A DNA stretch of 64,000 nucleotides from Parapedobacter indicus (GTDB lineage Bacteria; Bacteroidota; Bacteroidia; Sphingobacteriales; Sphingobacteriaceae): assembly GCF_900113765.1 (NCBI RefSeq), contig NZ_FOQO01000002.1:725662-789661 (forward strand), given 5' to 3'. The notes beneath the pieces are model-generated. The model had not been told where the DNA came from, did no database searches, and saw nothing but the letters and a program-made list of their open reading frames with translations. Below are positions 1-9,500 of this stretch, one piece after another. Every line of letters starts with the position of its first letter. Position 1 is the stretch's first letter. Both the position numbers and the translations under genes were made by a program.

Positions 1-370
1 CCGCATCAAATATACCCCGGTGCAGCAATTTGGTATCCGTCTCGGCAGTAATCTGAAGATCTTCCGGCAGCAGGTATAGGTACTGAATGCGCTCTTCGAG
101 TTTTTCCACTTCACCCACCATCGTCTTGACCATCGTTTTATAAGGCACCACCAATACAGGACCACCCAACACCTGTGGACCAGACCAACTGCGGCCAATT
201 TCAGCGACTACACTCCGCTGCCGTTGCTGTCGTTCCTGAATGAGTGAGGTAATCTGAAACGAAGGAATTAATAATACGATGGCTAAGAGACCGATTACGA
301 AAAGCTTAAGGGTTACCGAATTATTGAGCCAATAGCCTAATCCGGATGTCAACTGTGTTTTTGTTTCCAT
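1..370 (-). CDS. creD: CreD-family inner membrane protein, N-terminal part
   Basis: The ATG at 370 opens a frame that leaves the window at base 1, so only about 123 N-terminal residues are visible. They show a short cytoplasmic start, one hydrophobic segment at about residues 18-40 (core LFVIGLLAIVLLIPSFQI), then a polar region and the stretch GPQVLGGPVLVVPY, which is typical of CreD (inner membrane/cell envelope integrity family). CreD proteins are linked to envelope stress and beta-lactam responses in other bacteria; the biochemical role is unsettled. It follows a winged-helix regulator and a membrane protein on the same strand, a common arrangement in Bacteroidota. A palindromic operator lies 14 bases before the start codon, so creD probably has its own regulated promoter. 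The family call is confident despite the truncation. Confidence 0.85.
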   Translation of the reverse strand, partial: METKTQLTSGLGYWLNNSVTLKLFVIGLLAIVLLIPSFQITSLIQERQQRQRSVVAEIGRSWSGPQVLGGPVLVVPYKTMVKTMVGEVEKLEERIQYLYLLPEDLQITAETDTKLLHRGIFDA

Positions 371-383
371 TTTTCTCAAGGTT

Positions 384-408
384 AAAAGCACTTTGCATTA
401 CAAAGTAA
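384..408. promoter_or_regulatory. Palindromic operator before creD
   Basis: ACTTTG and CAAAGT form a perfect inverted repeat with a 5-base spacer. The 25 bases from 384 differ from the site at 1349-1373 only in the spacer. The site lies just before the creD start and after the regulator gene. It is inferred to be the binding site of the winged-helix regulator at 423-716. Confidence 0.65.
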
Positions 409-422
409 TTAGTCAAAAAAAT

Positions 423-716
423 TTATTGTTTCTGTTGTTTAATTAAATTTTCCAATGTTTCCAGGTGTTTGGCAAATGCTTTTTTTCCCTTTTCAGAGGC
501 GCAATAACTGGTATTCGTTTTACGGCCTACAAATGCTTTATTTACTTCGATGTAAGCCACTTTTTCTAATGCTTTAAGGTGTGAGGCTAAATTGCCATCG
601 GTTACTCCGAGCAATTCCTTGAGCGCGTTGAAATCGTACCTTTCATTGGCCATCAGCACTGCCATGATTTGCAGGCGCACCCGGTTTTCAAATGCCTTAT
701 CGAAATGTTCGAGCAT
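423..716 (-). CDS. Winged-helix transcriptional regulator (MarR/ArsR-like)
   Basis: A 97-residue DNA-binding protein. It starts MLEHFDKAFENRVRLQIMAVL and holds the ELLGVTDGNLASHLKALE recognition-helix region, then the beta-wing IEVNKAFVGRKTNTSYCASEKG, the signature of the single-domain winged-helix family (PF13601 type). The ATG at 716 was chosen because it overlaps the stop of the preceding gene as TGATG; an in-frame extension to 794 would run through the coding end of that gene and has no regulator homology. Translational coupling with the membrane protein is likely. Two identical palindromes, before this operon and before creD, suggest that it controls both. The ligand or signal is unknown. 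Confidence 0.85.
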   Translation of the reverse strand: MLEHFDKAFENRVRLQIMAVLMANERYDFNALKELLGVTDGNLASHLKALEKVAYIEVNKAFVGRKTNTSYCASEKGKKAFAKHLETLENLIKQQKQ

Positions 717-1345
717 CACGCTACCCCCCGCTCGTATTTGACGTACATGATAAATCCATAGAGGATATGTAGCACACCGAATCCAAGCGACCAAAAAATG
801 AGGCTATAACCCGGCAGGCATGCCGCCAGCAGTCCCAGTACAATCTGTAAGATTCCCAATCCTTTCACGTCGCGGTAGGTATACTGGCTCCCGGCCACCA
901 GCGCTAATCCATAGAAAATCAAGCAGGCGGGGGCAACCAGGCCGTAGGTTCCGCGGGCAATCATCACCAGCACGAATAAACCACCCGCAACCAGCGGTAC
1001 ACCCACTGCGTTAAGCAATCCACGGCTCGCTGGATTCCAAATGCCCTGTCCCTGTTTGCGTGCTTTCCGTGCCGATAGCCAAATGGCCGTGCCTATCGAC
1101 AGCAGCAGCACCACCGAAGCGATGATCACCAGCTTAACCAACACCGCCTCTTCTGTCACGTAATGGTCGCGGTATCCTACCTTACTGGACAACCCGTAAA
1201 CCTCGCGATAACCCAATGCCGCTCCCACCAGGGCATAGCATCCGGCCAGAATTCCGGATAGACCGCTCAATGAGATAAATTTGGCCGACCGCTCCATCAG
1301 GTGACGGATGGAAAGCAATTCGGATTGCAGTTGCTCATGATTCAT
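716..1345 (-). CDS. Multi-pass membrane protein of unknown function
   Basis: A 209-residue protein with a polar N-terminus (MNHEQLQSELLSIRHLMERS) followed by about six hydrophobic segments, so it is an integral inner-membrane protein. I recognise no catalytic motif. It is the first gene of a two-gene operon, with its TGA overlapping the ATG of the winged-helix regulator, and creD follows 53 bases further on. Proteins of this kind often sit between a small winged-helix regulator and CreD in Bacteroidota, so it may take part in an envelope-stress response; that is inference from position only. The operator at 1349-1373 touches its start codon. Confidence 0.8.
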   Translation of the reverse strand: MNHEQLQSELLSIRHLMERSAKFISLSGLSGILAGCYALVGAALGYREVYGLSSKVGYRDHYVTEEAVLVKLVIIASVVLLLSIGTAIWLSARKARKQGQGIWNPASRGLLNAVGVPLVAGGLFVLVMIARGTYGLVAPACLIFYGLALVAGSQYTYRDVKGLGILQIVLGLLAACLPGYSLIFWSLGFGVLHILYGFIMYVKYERGVA

Positions 1346-1348
1346 AAT

Positions 1349-1373
1349 AAAAGCACTTTGAGTTACAAAGTAA
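1349..1373. promoter_or_regulatory. Palindromic operator before the membrane protein/regulator operon
   Basis: This is the second copy of ACTTTG-N5-CAAAGT, identical to the site at 384-408 outside the spacer. It ends 3 bases from the start codon at 1345, so a bound regulator would block the promoter or the start of transcription. Autoregulation by the product of 423-716 is inferred. Confidence 0.65.
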
Positions 1374-1491
1374 AGAAAGGTATTTCACATTTACAAGGAT
1401 TTTTTGATAAATGTCGGTCCTTTATATGACGTTAGGTCAACACAGCTTACGTAATGTTTGTCCGATATTTGCGTCTTTACATGTAAAAACA

Positions 1492-2736
1492 ATGAAAACC
1501 CTTCTTTTTCTTCTTATATTCTTTGCTTGGCTGGTGTATTACGCCTTTACGGCGGCATCCATCGGACTTGAGTACCTAGATGAACCTGCCCGTCAGCTAT
1601 GGCTGGCAGGCTATTCGGTCATTGGTATTTGCGCCTTGGCCAGTCTGGTCGTTTACCGCCGTTTGTCAGACAACGGCTGGCCCAATGCCGTTGTCAAATA
1701 TACCGTGCACACGCTCATTGCCGTATTCCTGGGGATGTTGGCCACAGCCGCCGTCATGTTTGTCGGCGATGTGTTGATTGGCATTAAGGCCGTGTTTACC
1801 GGGTTGCATGTGGCGTGGGCCGCCCCGGCGTCTGCCGAAAGCACCGTCATTTCCCGAAGTCCTTTTGTGGGCCAATTAGCCCTCTTTTCAGGTGGTCTGT
1901 TGTTCCTCGGTTTGTTATACGGGGTGTCGCGGCGCTATCGGTATCAGGTCCGGACTGTGCAGGTTCCGATTGGCGGTCTTCCCAAGGCATTTCACGGGTT
2001 GCGTGTCGTTCAACTTTCGGATATCCACTCGGGAAGTTTTGACAATCCTGCTGCTGTGCGCAGGGGTGTGGACAAGGTGATGGCGCTGAAACCGGATCTC
2101 ATCCTCTTTTCAGGAGATCTCGTAAACAACCGAGCGGACGAGTTCGAGCCATATCTCGATATCTTCACCCATCTCCGTGCGCCGCTGGGTGTCTATTCCG
2201 TGCTGGGCAATCACGACTATGGCGATTACGTTCGCTGGCCTTCGCTCGCCGCTAAACAGGAAAACCTTCGCCGGCTTATGGACTATCAGCGTCGGGCTGG
2301 CTGGCAGCTGTTGCTGAATGAATCGACGACATTACATAAAGATGGAGACTACCTTACCTTACTTGGTGTCGAAAACTGGAGTGGCCGGGGTGCTTTTTCC
2401 CGGTATGGCAACCTAACCCGGGCGCTTTCGGGTACATCCCGTAATCAACCGGCTATTTTACTGAGCCACGACCCTTCGCATTGGATGGCCGAGGTAGTGA
2501 CCACTCATCCACAGATTGTCCTTACTTTAAGCGGGCATACGCATGGCATGCAATTCGGCTTTGAATCGCGTTGGCTTCGGTGGAGTCCCGTGCAGTATTT
2601 TTACAAACAATGGGCGGGTCTGTACCAGCAAGGCCGCCAGTACCTGTATGTAAACCGTGGTTTCGGCTTCCTGGGCTACCTCGGCCGGTTGGGAATGCCC
2701 CCCGAAATTACCCTATTGGAATTGGTGCGCGCCTAA
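1492..2736 (+). CDS. Membrane-anchored calcineurin-like metallophosphoesterase
   Basis: A 414-residue protein with about four hydrophobic segments in the first 160 residues and a C-terminal metallophosphoesterase domain. The metal-binding motifs are in order: LSDIH (about residue 177), GDLVNN (208), GNHDYG (240), SHDP (325) and GHTHGMQFG (348). This is the YkuE-like group, which hydrolyses phosphoester or pyrophosphate substrates, here probably at the membrane surface; the substrate cannot be read from sequence. The ATG at 1492 is preferred over one at 1411 because it directly precedes the hydrophobic segment (KTLLFLLIFFAWL). It is transcribed divergently from the creD-side operon. Confidence 0.9.
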   Translation: MKTLLFLLIFFAWLVYYAFTAASIGLEYLDEPARQLWLAGYSVIGICALASLVVYRRLSDNGWPNAVVKYTVHTLIAVFLGMLATAAVMFVGDVLIGIKAVFTGLHVAWAAPASAESTVISRSPFVGQLALFSGGLLFLGLLYGVSRRYRYQVRTVQVPIGGLPKAFHGLRVVQLSDIHSGSFDNPAAVRRGVDKVMALKPDLILFSGDLVNNRADEFEPYLDIFTHLRAPLGVYSVLGNHDYGDYVRWPSLAAKQENLRRLMDYQRRAGWQLLLNESTTLHKDGDYLTLLGVENWSGRGAFSRYGNLTRALSGTSRNQPAILLSHDPSHWMAEVVTTHPQIVLTLSGHTHGMQFGFESRWLRWSPVQYFYKQWAGLYQQGRQYLYVNRGFGFLGYLGRLGMPPEITLLELVRA

Positions 2737-3116
2737 TGACTTCTGGAAACCATGATTACTGATCGACCCGTTTTCGATTCCCTTCGCGCTGGTTGGCTGG
2801 CACCGGGCATGCAACTCATGCCTGGTGCCGGACAGGGTTAGGCGCTTCACCCTGCATGTTTCGTGGCCACAAATTTACAGTTCTGCAAGCAAATTGCCTG
2901 TACGCTTTGTGCGCAAGCGGACACCCGACTGTCCGCTATCGAACAGCCTCTCTTTCCGTCCAAAATACATCTTATTGTTTTTCAGAACATTACAGTTTTG
3001 GTATAAAAATGTAATGGATTGGCACATAGGACAACGCCAAAACCTGGGGACGCCCGGTAACGCGAAAGCCACTGGAAATAAAAAAGAACAAAACAATAAT
3101 TGTAAAAAAAGAAATC
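2737..3116. other. Intergenic stretch with a strong hairpin and an inverted repeat
   Basis: No convincing gene lies here. At 2799-2829 there is a 13-bp stem (one G-U pair) with a 5-base loop; no T tract follows on either strand, so it is not a standard terminator, though it may protect or end the metallophosphoesterase mRNA. At 2988-3016 the arms CATTACA and TGTAATG are spaced by 15 bases, upstream of the next gene. The 60 bases before 3117 are A-rich, as usual for leaders in this phylum. Confidence 0.5.
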
Positions 3117-3671
3117 ATGAAAACGCTCGTAATTATCGCACTCTTTGCCACTGCCAACCTAGGAACTTCCCTTTTTGCCAATCCGACTGAAACACCGGAC
3201 GCTACTCCTGCGACTGCCTTCAAATCGCAGATCGCCTTTCACCAATTTACGATCAGCACCTTGTGGAAACAATACGATCTAGCGGTTCAACGGATCCGCA
3301 ACAGCGTAGGAAACCACGCCAGTCTTGAACGCGACGAAGCCTTCTTCATAAGCGTGTACCAGCAAGACATCGACAATGACATCCGAGTAGAAGAAAGCAA
3401 AAAAGCCATTACCGACATTAAAGCACGGTACCTCAGTGCGCACGAAAAACGCTCCGCTGAAGAAGCCCTTCGCATCGCTGCGTTGCAAATTCAACTGAAA
3501 AATGCATTGAAGCGCGAAGCAAAGGCATTGAACAAAACGAAACGTACGTATGCAGGCCTTGCAAATACGTTGCCTGTATTCGCAGAAGTGGAAAGCTACG
3601 TAAATGAATCCATCGAACGTGTCGACATGCTGTTGGCTGATTCCGACGAAATTACCATTGCCACCCGCTAA
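3117..3671 (+). CDS. Secreted alpha-helical protein of unknown function
   Basis: A 184-residue product with a clear signal peptide (MKTLVIIALFATANLGTSLFA, cleaved near residue 21), so it is periplasmic or exported. The mature part is highly charged and predicted helical, with a coiled-coil-like stretch at residues 85-145 rich in K, E and A. I recognise no family. It stands alone on the plus strand between an A-rich leader and the terminator of the convergent sulfatase operon. Function unknown. Confidence 0.7.
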   Translation: MKTLVIIALFATANLGTSLFANPTETPDATPATAFKSQIAFHQFTISTLWKQYDLAVQRIRNSVGNHASLERDEAFFISVYQQDIDNDIRVEESKKAITDIKARYLSAHEKRSAEEALRIAALQIQLKNALKREAKALNKTKRTYAGLANTLPVFAEVESYVNESIERVDMLLADSDEITIATR

Positions 3672-3686
3672 TATACCGCCGATATT

Positions 3687-3713
3687 AAAAAAAGCCCCGC
3701 TTATCGCGGGGCT
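3687..3713 (-). terminator. Rho-independent terminator of PUL 1
   Basis: AGCCCCGC and GCGGGGCT form a perfect 8-bp stem with a 5-base loop (3693-3713). Read leftwards it is followed by seven Ts (3687-3693). It sits 28 bases past the sulfatase stop. It may also stop the convergent gene ending at 3671, although the plus-strand side lacks a good T tract. Confidence 0.85.
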
Positions 3714-3741
3714 AGCGTTAAAAACAAGCCGATCTCATCGG

Positions 3742-5109
3742 TCATCGAGCAGCAGCCCGTTCTTTCTCATATGTTGTCCTCATCTTTACCAAGGTGTCCT
3801 CATAAGCGGGGTCATTGGCTACATTAACGCGCTCTTGCGGATCCGTCGCAAAATCGTAAAGCGCCTCATAATTGTGCTCCGTATATTTCATATACCGCAT
3901 CGTCTTCGTGACCACGCCCTCCACTTTGGGCAATTTGGGGGTACTGAATACCGTATGTTCATAAAAAAAAGCAGCACGTTCATCGACATTGCCACGCGCA
4001 AGATCAACCAGGTCAATTCCTTGCATCCGTACCGGCACGGGTAGTCCGGCCATTTTCAAAATAGTAGGCGCTACGTCTATATTTAACGCGATCGATGAGC
4101 TTTTAACATCCTTCAACGCTTGCTCCCGGGGATCATAAATGATCAGCGGAACATGAATACCCACGTCAAACCCGTACCATTTCCCCATGATTCCATGCTC
4201 GCCGAGGGAAACGCCATGGTCACTTGTATAAACAATGATGGTGTTATCTTCAAGATCCAGGGATGCCAGTTTCTCGCGTATCCTCCCCACCGCTTCATCC
4301 AAACCTGTAATCAGACGGTAATAATCCTTTGCATTCCGCTGGAAAAGCTCGTCGGAGGAAAAGAAGCCATGCCAGCGTTCCCGCGCTATATTTTCGTCTG
4401 TGCGAAAAAAATCCGGAAATGCATTCCAATAGCGTTCATCCGCTGTTTCCGGCTTAGGAATCGTAACGTTCTGGTAAAGAACTTGATGCCTTTCCGGAAC
4501 AAGGTAATGGGCGGGCGCATCGGCAGTAGGATCGATCTCGTGGGCTGCACTGAACCCTAGGTACAGATGAAAGGGCTTATCGTTTGTCTGTTTTTCCAAC
4601 CACGCTTCGGCCTTACGGACAATATTATCCGTATTGTGAACTCCATCGGCCATCCATGGAACGCCTGATTCCCAATAATCGTAATAGCCGCTGGGTGCGA
4701 TATTACCTACACCATACAGGCCGATGGATGCCGTACTGTAACCGTTTGCCTTCAGCACGATGGGAAAAGTTTCCAGCATCGCCTGATGCGTAAAATTGGT
4801 GGTAAAATCGTTGATGCCGTGACGGGCACGGTGCTGCCCGGTCAACAAACTGGCCCGGCTTACCGAGCAAATCGCCGTCGTTACATAGGCATTGCTGAAC
4901 ATAACGCCCGAATGGGCCAACTGGTCCAAATTGGGAGTAATCACAAACGGATTCCCCGCCGCTCCAAGGGCATCCGCCCGATGACTGTCTACGACAATGA
5001 AGACAATATTGGGCTTGGACTCCGAGGGAGGTGGGTTGGACGATTCGGGCTTCGCCGACTTGGAGCAGCCAAGCAGAGATAATGAGCAAAATAATAAGAG
5101 CAATCTCAT
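3742..5109 (-). CDS. Lipoprotein sulfatase of PUL 1
   Basis: A 455-residue type I sulfatase. Residues 1-15 form a lipoprotein signal (LLGC lipobox), so the enzyme is membrane-anchored in the periplasm or at the surface. The metal-binding start NIVFIVVDSHRAD is followed by the maturation signature CSVSRASLLTG, whose Cys would become formylglycine; later motifs are YTSDHGVSLGEHG and GKWYGFD. The usual Pro or Ala at the third position of the C-x-P/A-x-R motif is Val here. It is the last gene of the leftward operon FecR-SusC-SusD-sulfatase, 11 bases after SusD, so the glycan imported by PUL 1 is probably sulfated. Substrate specificity cannot be assigned. Confidence 0.9.
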   Translation of the reverse strand: MRLLLLFCSLSLLGCSKSAKPESSNPPPSESKPNIVFIVVDSHRADALGAAGNPFVITPNLDQLAHSGVMFSNAYVTTAICSVSRASLLTGQHRARHGINDFTTNFTHQAMLETFPIVLKANGYSTASIGLYGVGNIAPSGYYDYWESGVPWMADGVHNTDNIVRKAEAWLEKQTNDKPFHLYLGFSAAHEIDPTADAPAHYLVPERHQVLYQNVTIPKPETADERYWNAFPDFFRTDENIARERWHGFFSSDELFQRNAKDYYRLITGLDEAVGRIREKLASLDLEDNTIIVYTSDHGVSLGEHGIMGKWYGFDVGIHVPLIIYDPREQALKDVKSSSIALNIDVAPTILKMAGLPVPVRMQGIDLVDLARGNVDERAAFFYEHTVFSTPKLPKVEGVVTKTMRYMKYTEHNYEALYDFATDPQERVNVANDPAYEDTLVKMRTTYEKERAAAR

Positions 5110-5120
5110 AATTTTCTAAT

Positions 5121-6554
5121 TTAATAATCTGGATTCTGTTCGAGCTGATTTATTAATATCTGCTCCGCAGGAATCGGGGCCAGCAGATGAAAAGGTTGAA
5201 TATTTTTCCCCTGAGCCCTTAATACCTCCAGGGCACGGTCGGTACGCAACAAATCATACCAACGCTGGTTCTCGAAGCAGAATTCCACTTGCCGCTCCTG
5301 TTCAATCAACGATGTCAATTGGGCTTTGGTTAAGCCCGATAGATCGTCCATCAATCCGGCACGAAACCGTACCTGTTCCACAAAAGGAATTGCTTCGTCG
5401 GTGCGCCCCTGTTCGTTGAGTACTTCCGCATACATCAGCAGTACATCGGAATAACGGAGGATGGGAAAATTATCACCGCTCCACCCCAACGTCGCGCTCT
5501 GCGGACCTTTGTATTTGGCACAGTAAAAAAACTCATCATCTATGCCGTTCAAATCTGGGCCGACCCACTTACCGATGGATACTTCGTATCGCTTGTCGCC
5601 GTCCTCAAAGGCCTCCAAAAGTTCGGCAGTGGGCCGTATTGAACTGCCCACTGGCAGCGCGACATTCGGCCGGCCCGTCACCTCACCAGCGGACGTGGCA
5701 GGCGCATTGAAGAAGATAAACGTATTGGCCAACGCCGATGCACTTTCCGAATACTGGATGGAAAACAGCGTTTCATAATAATCCTTATTCATGGGGTCAA
5801 ATACATCCACATAATCAGGTAGCAATCCATGGCGGCCTGATTGAATGACGGCATGCAAGTGTTGCTCGGCAGCGGCATAATTTTTACTGGTCAGGTAAAC
5901 TTTACCCAATAAGGCTTGGGCAGCTCCTATATTTGCCCGTCCCAGTTCTTCCGTATCGCCGATATTACCGAGATATCCGATGGCGGTTTCGAGGTCTGAG
6001 ACAATTTGCGCATAAACTGCTTCAACGGGCGAACGCTTGATACCCACCGCCTCTTGGCCCGTGACCTCTTTGGTAACCAGCGGTACCCCTCCAAACTGAC
6101 GTACGAGATCGAAATAATACAACGCACGTAGAAAGTACACCTCGCCAAGCGATCGGTTTTCCAGATTTGGCGTTGACCAGACATGTTCCAGCGTCTCCAA
6201 AGCCCGAATAGCGGTGTTGCAATTGTATATCCCGGTATAGGAATTACTCCAGAAGCTCTCATGCGTGATGCTGGCAGGACTTAATGTAAACCCATCGCTC
6301 CGCGATTGCTCAATGTTGGTATTCAGGGCTTGCGTGGTCATGTTGTCTGATTTTACCTCGTTGATATCCCAGTTCACCGTTTTCCCCAGATTTCGCAGGG
6401 GAATGTAACCTGCGTTGACCAGTAAGATAAACTCCTCGTCAGATTGGTAAAAATTGGATTCGTTGAGGCCCGTCTCCGGATAGAGGTCCAGAAACTCATT
6501 AGAACATGAAACAGATAGCAGCGCCAGGGCGAATATGATTGGACGAATTCTCAT
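5121..6554 (-). CDS. SusD/RagB-family glycan-binding lipoprotein (PUL 1)
   Basis: A 477-residue outer-membrane lipoprotein: signal with lipobox SVSC, then NEFLDLYPET and a run of TPR-like helices, the SusD_like and RagB/SusD layout, ending in the usual family tail (LLAPIPAEQI...QNPDY). It caps the SusC channel and binds its ligand at the cell surface. It starts 11 bases after susC and precedes the sulfatase. The length is usual for the family. Confidence 0.95.
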   Translation of the reverse strand: MRIRPIIFALALLSVSCSNEFLDLYPETGLNESNFYQSDEEFILLVNAGYIPLRNLGKTVNWDINEVKSDNMTTQALNTNIEQSRSDGFTLSPASITHESFWSNSYTGIYNCNTAIRALETLEHVWSTPNLENRSLGEVYFLRALYYFDLVRQFGGVPLVTKEVTGQEAVGIKRSPVEAVYAQIVSDLETAIGYLGNIGDTEELGRANIGAAQALLGKVYLTSKNYAAAEQHLHAVIQSGRHGLLPDYVDVFDPMNKDYYETLFSIQYSESASALANTFIFFNAPATSAGEVTGRPNVALPVGSSIRPTAELLEAFEDGDKRYEVSIGKWVGPDLNGIDDEFFYCAKYKGPQSATLGWSGDNFPILRYSDVLLMYAEVLNEQGRTDEAIPFVEQVRFRAGLMDDLSGLTKAQLTSLIEQERQVEFCFENQRWYDLLRTDRALEVLRAQGKNIQPFHLLAPIPAEQILINQLEQNPDY

Positions 6555-6565
6555 GATTTTGCAGA

Positions 6566-9500
6566 TTAGAATTTAACATTTAGGCCAGCGGTAATAATAC
6601 GGGGAATCGGATAGGCATTGAAATCAAAACCCGGGGAGAGCGTATCATCCACGTTTGACGCTTGCCCCTCCGGATTTGCCCCCTTATAATCAGTCAAGGT
6701 CAACAGGTTTTGTGCGCTTACGTACACCCGAAAACGTTTAAAAGTGGTTGTTCCGCTAAACAGTCCTGTGGGCAAAGTGTAACCCAGGGATAGATTCGTG
6801 ACGCGTAGATACGATGCATCCTCCAACCACAAGGTATTCACACGGTGAACAATCTGTGGACCGGCCGCGTGCATCCCATCACCGGGGTTATCCGGGCCAC
6901 GCCAGCGATTCACCCATTCTTTCCCGATATTAAACAACCCCTGCAAATTATCGGTCGTTTGCCGGACACCGTTCATGATATACCCGCCCTGGCGCCCGTT
7001 TAAAGCAATGGAAAAATCAACATCACGATAAGTCATCGTACTCGAGAAGCCAAATGTAAAGGCAGGATGCGGGCTGCCCAATGTCGTGTAGTCCAATATC
7101 TCTGTAACGGAGCCATCGCCGTCGAGGTCCCGGTATTTAGGCCATCCTGCGGTAGCACCGGGGTATTTTGGAACTTCAGGATTGTCAATATCCGCTTGCG
7201 AATAAACGCCATCGAGGATAAAGCCATAGAACATACCGATTGGCTTCCCGACTTCGGAATAATTGGAGGCGCGCCCGTCGACGCTGCCCGAGAGAATGGG
7301 GTCGTTATTCTCGTTGGTGGCTATAATCTTATTGCGGTTAAACGCGATGTTAAAGCCCAGATTCCACGTAAATGCCCCTTGAAACGGAATAGCATCGATG
7401 GCCAGTTCGACCCCTTTATTTTCCACGGTTCCCTTGTTTACCAACTGCGTGGAAAACCCTGTAATCGTTGGGATATAGTCGTTAAGCAGCATTCTTACAC
7501 TCCGGCGCCGATAGAGATCGGCAGTAAAGGAAATCCGGTTATTCAACAGGTTCAAATCCAATCCAGCGTCGATTTGCTCCGACTCCTCCCATCCCAAATC
7601 TGGATTGGAAAGACTGATTGTAGCCGCAGATACCGTTTTATTGTTGAAGACATACTGCGTGGCATTGACGGACGAAAGATGCGAATAGTTTCCGATGTTA
7701 TTGTTACCGCTTCGACCATAAGACGCCCGTAGCTTCAATTGGTCTATTGCGCTGACATCCTTTAGGAAGTCCTCTTCCGATACGCGCCAGGCAACCGCCG
7801 CCGACGGAAACAGGGCAAAGCGGTTGTTCGTACCGAACCGCGACGATCCGTCGCTGCGAAGCGTCGCTGTAAACAGATACCTATCGTTGTACGTATAGTT
7901 GACCCTCCCTAAGTAGGAAATCATGCTCCATTCATTGATGCTTTCACCCCAAGAAGTAATTCCAGGCGCGGCATTGATCGTTTCGATGAGGTCATTGGCA
8001 AAAGGACCCGCGTTGAGATTGAGCGATCTTGCCCTGCTCTTTTGTGTTGTGTAGCCCAATAAGCCGGAAACAACGTGGTTACCAAACGCTTGTTGATAAT
8101 TCAGCGTATTTTCCACCAGCCAATTAAAGCTTCCCGCACGTACACGGCCCGCCGTTGCGGACCCGTCGCGCGGCGCTGCATTGGGCGAGCCGACCGTGCT
8201 TGGCACGAACACATTGTTATTGGTGGTATTGTATATGGTACTCAAAGCCGTCCGAAATCGAAGCCCGGGAATGATGTCCCATTGAAAGGCAACATTCCCC
8301 AAGTTACGGAGCTCATTATATCTGCTGCTGGTTTCTTCCAACATAAATAGCGGATTGGGGAAACTCCATGGATTAGATGCATAGACGTTGGCTGGCATCT
8401 GGATAAAGGGAATCAGGTTCCCCATCTCGTCATAGGCATCCATGTTGGGAGGAGCCCACAGTGCGATGCTCATGGCCTCGCTGCGACTTCCACCACTTGC
8501 TATACGATCCTGATCGACGTAAGAAGGTCGTAACGAGGCATCGATCTGTATCTTGTCATTGAATTTATAGGTGTAGTTGAAATTCGTAGAAAAGCGTTTG
8601 AATCCGGAGTTATAAACCACGCCATCCTGATCGTAATAACCAAAACCGAGGTAAAACCTCGAACGATCCATTGATTTCTGTAAATCAACCGTATAATTCT
8701 GCACCACGGCATCACGCAGGATCAGATCGTACCAATTGGTCCCTTCTCCGATGTTTTCTACGTTTTGGTAAATTACGGGGTAATCAGACTCAACAGGTTC
8801 GCGGTTCAGCCGCTGCCGTACACCTGCCGCGATCCGGTCACGCTGGTAAATCGCGAAATCCTGCGCGTTCATCATCTCCGGCCGGCCCCGCTGCGGAATC
8901 TGATTGACACCGACATAGGCGGAAATGTTGATCTCATCCGTCTCTTTTCCAGCATTCCTGGTGGTAATCAAAATAACCCCATTGGCTCCCCGCGAGCCAT
9001 AAATAGCAGTGGAAGACGCATCTTTCAACACCGATATGTTCTCGATATCGGCAGGATTGATAAATGAAAGCGGGTTCAGATCGAAATTGGTAGACGATGA
9101 GTAGGGCATGCCATCAATGACATAGAGCGGTTCATTGCCCGCACCCAGCGAGCCGGCTCCACGGATCCGGATAGACGTACCGACACCGGGCGCACCGGAC
9201 CCCTGCTGGATCTGCACCCCGGCTATCCTGCCTACCAATTGCTGATCGATCGAAGTGACGGGCTGATCGCCCAGCTTTTCTGCCGAAATATCGGTAACCG
9301 AGCCGGTCAGGTCGCTGCGCTTCATGGTACCGTACCCAATCACTACGACCTCATTCAGATCGCTGACAGTCGCCTGCAGCGAAACATCTATCCTCATTCG
9401 GCTATCGATCGTTTGTTCAACGGCCTCAAATCCGACAATTGAATAGGAAATTACAGTGCCTCCTTCGGGAATAGTAAGCGTATATTGCCCATTGGTATCG

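Noticed and set aside
2825..3190. A 121-codon plus-strand open frame before the secreted protein gene
   Set aside because: It overlaps the start of the credible signal-peptide gene at 3117, has no recognisable domain and covers hairpin and A-rich leader sequence.
4120..4560. Antisense open frames of 100-220 codons inside the sulfatase, SusC and other large genes
   Set aside because: These are shadows of strong coding frames on the other strand, without domains or starts.
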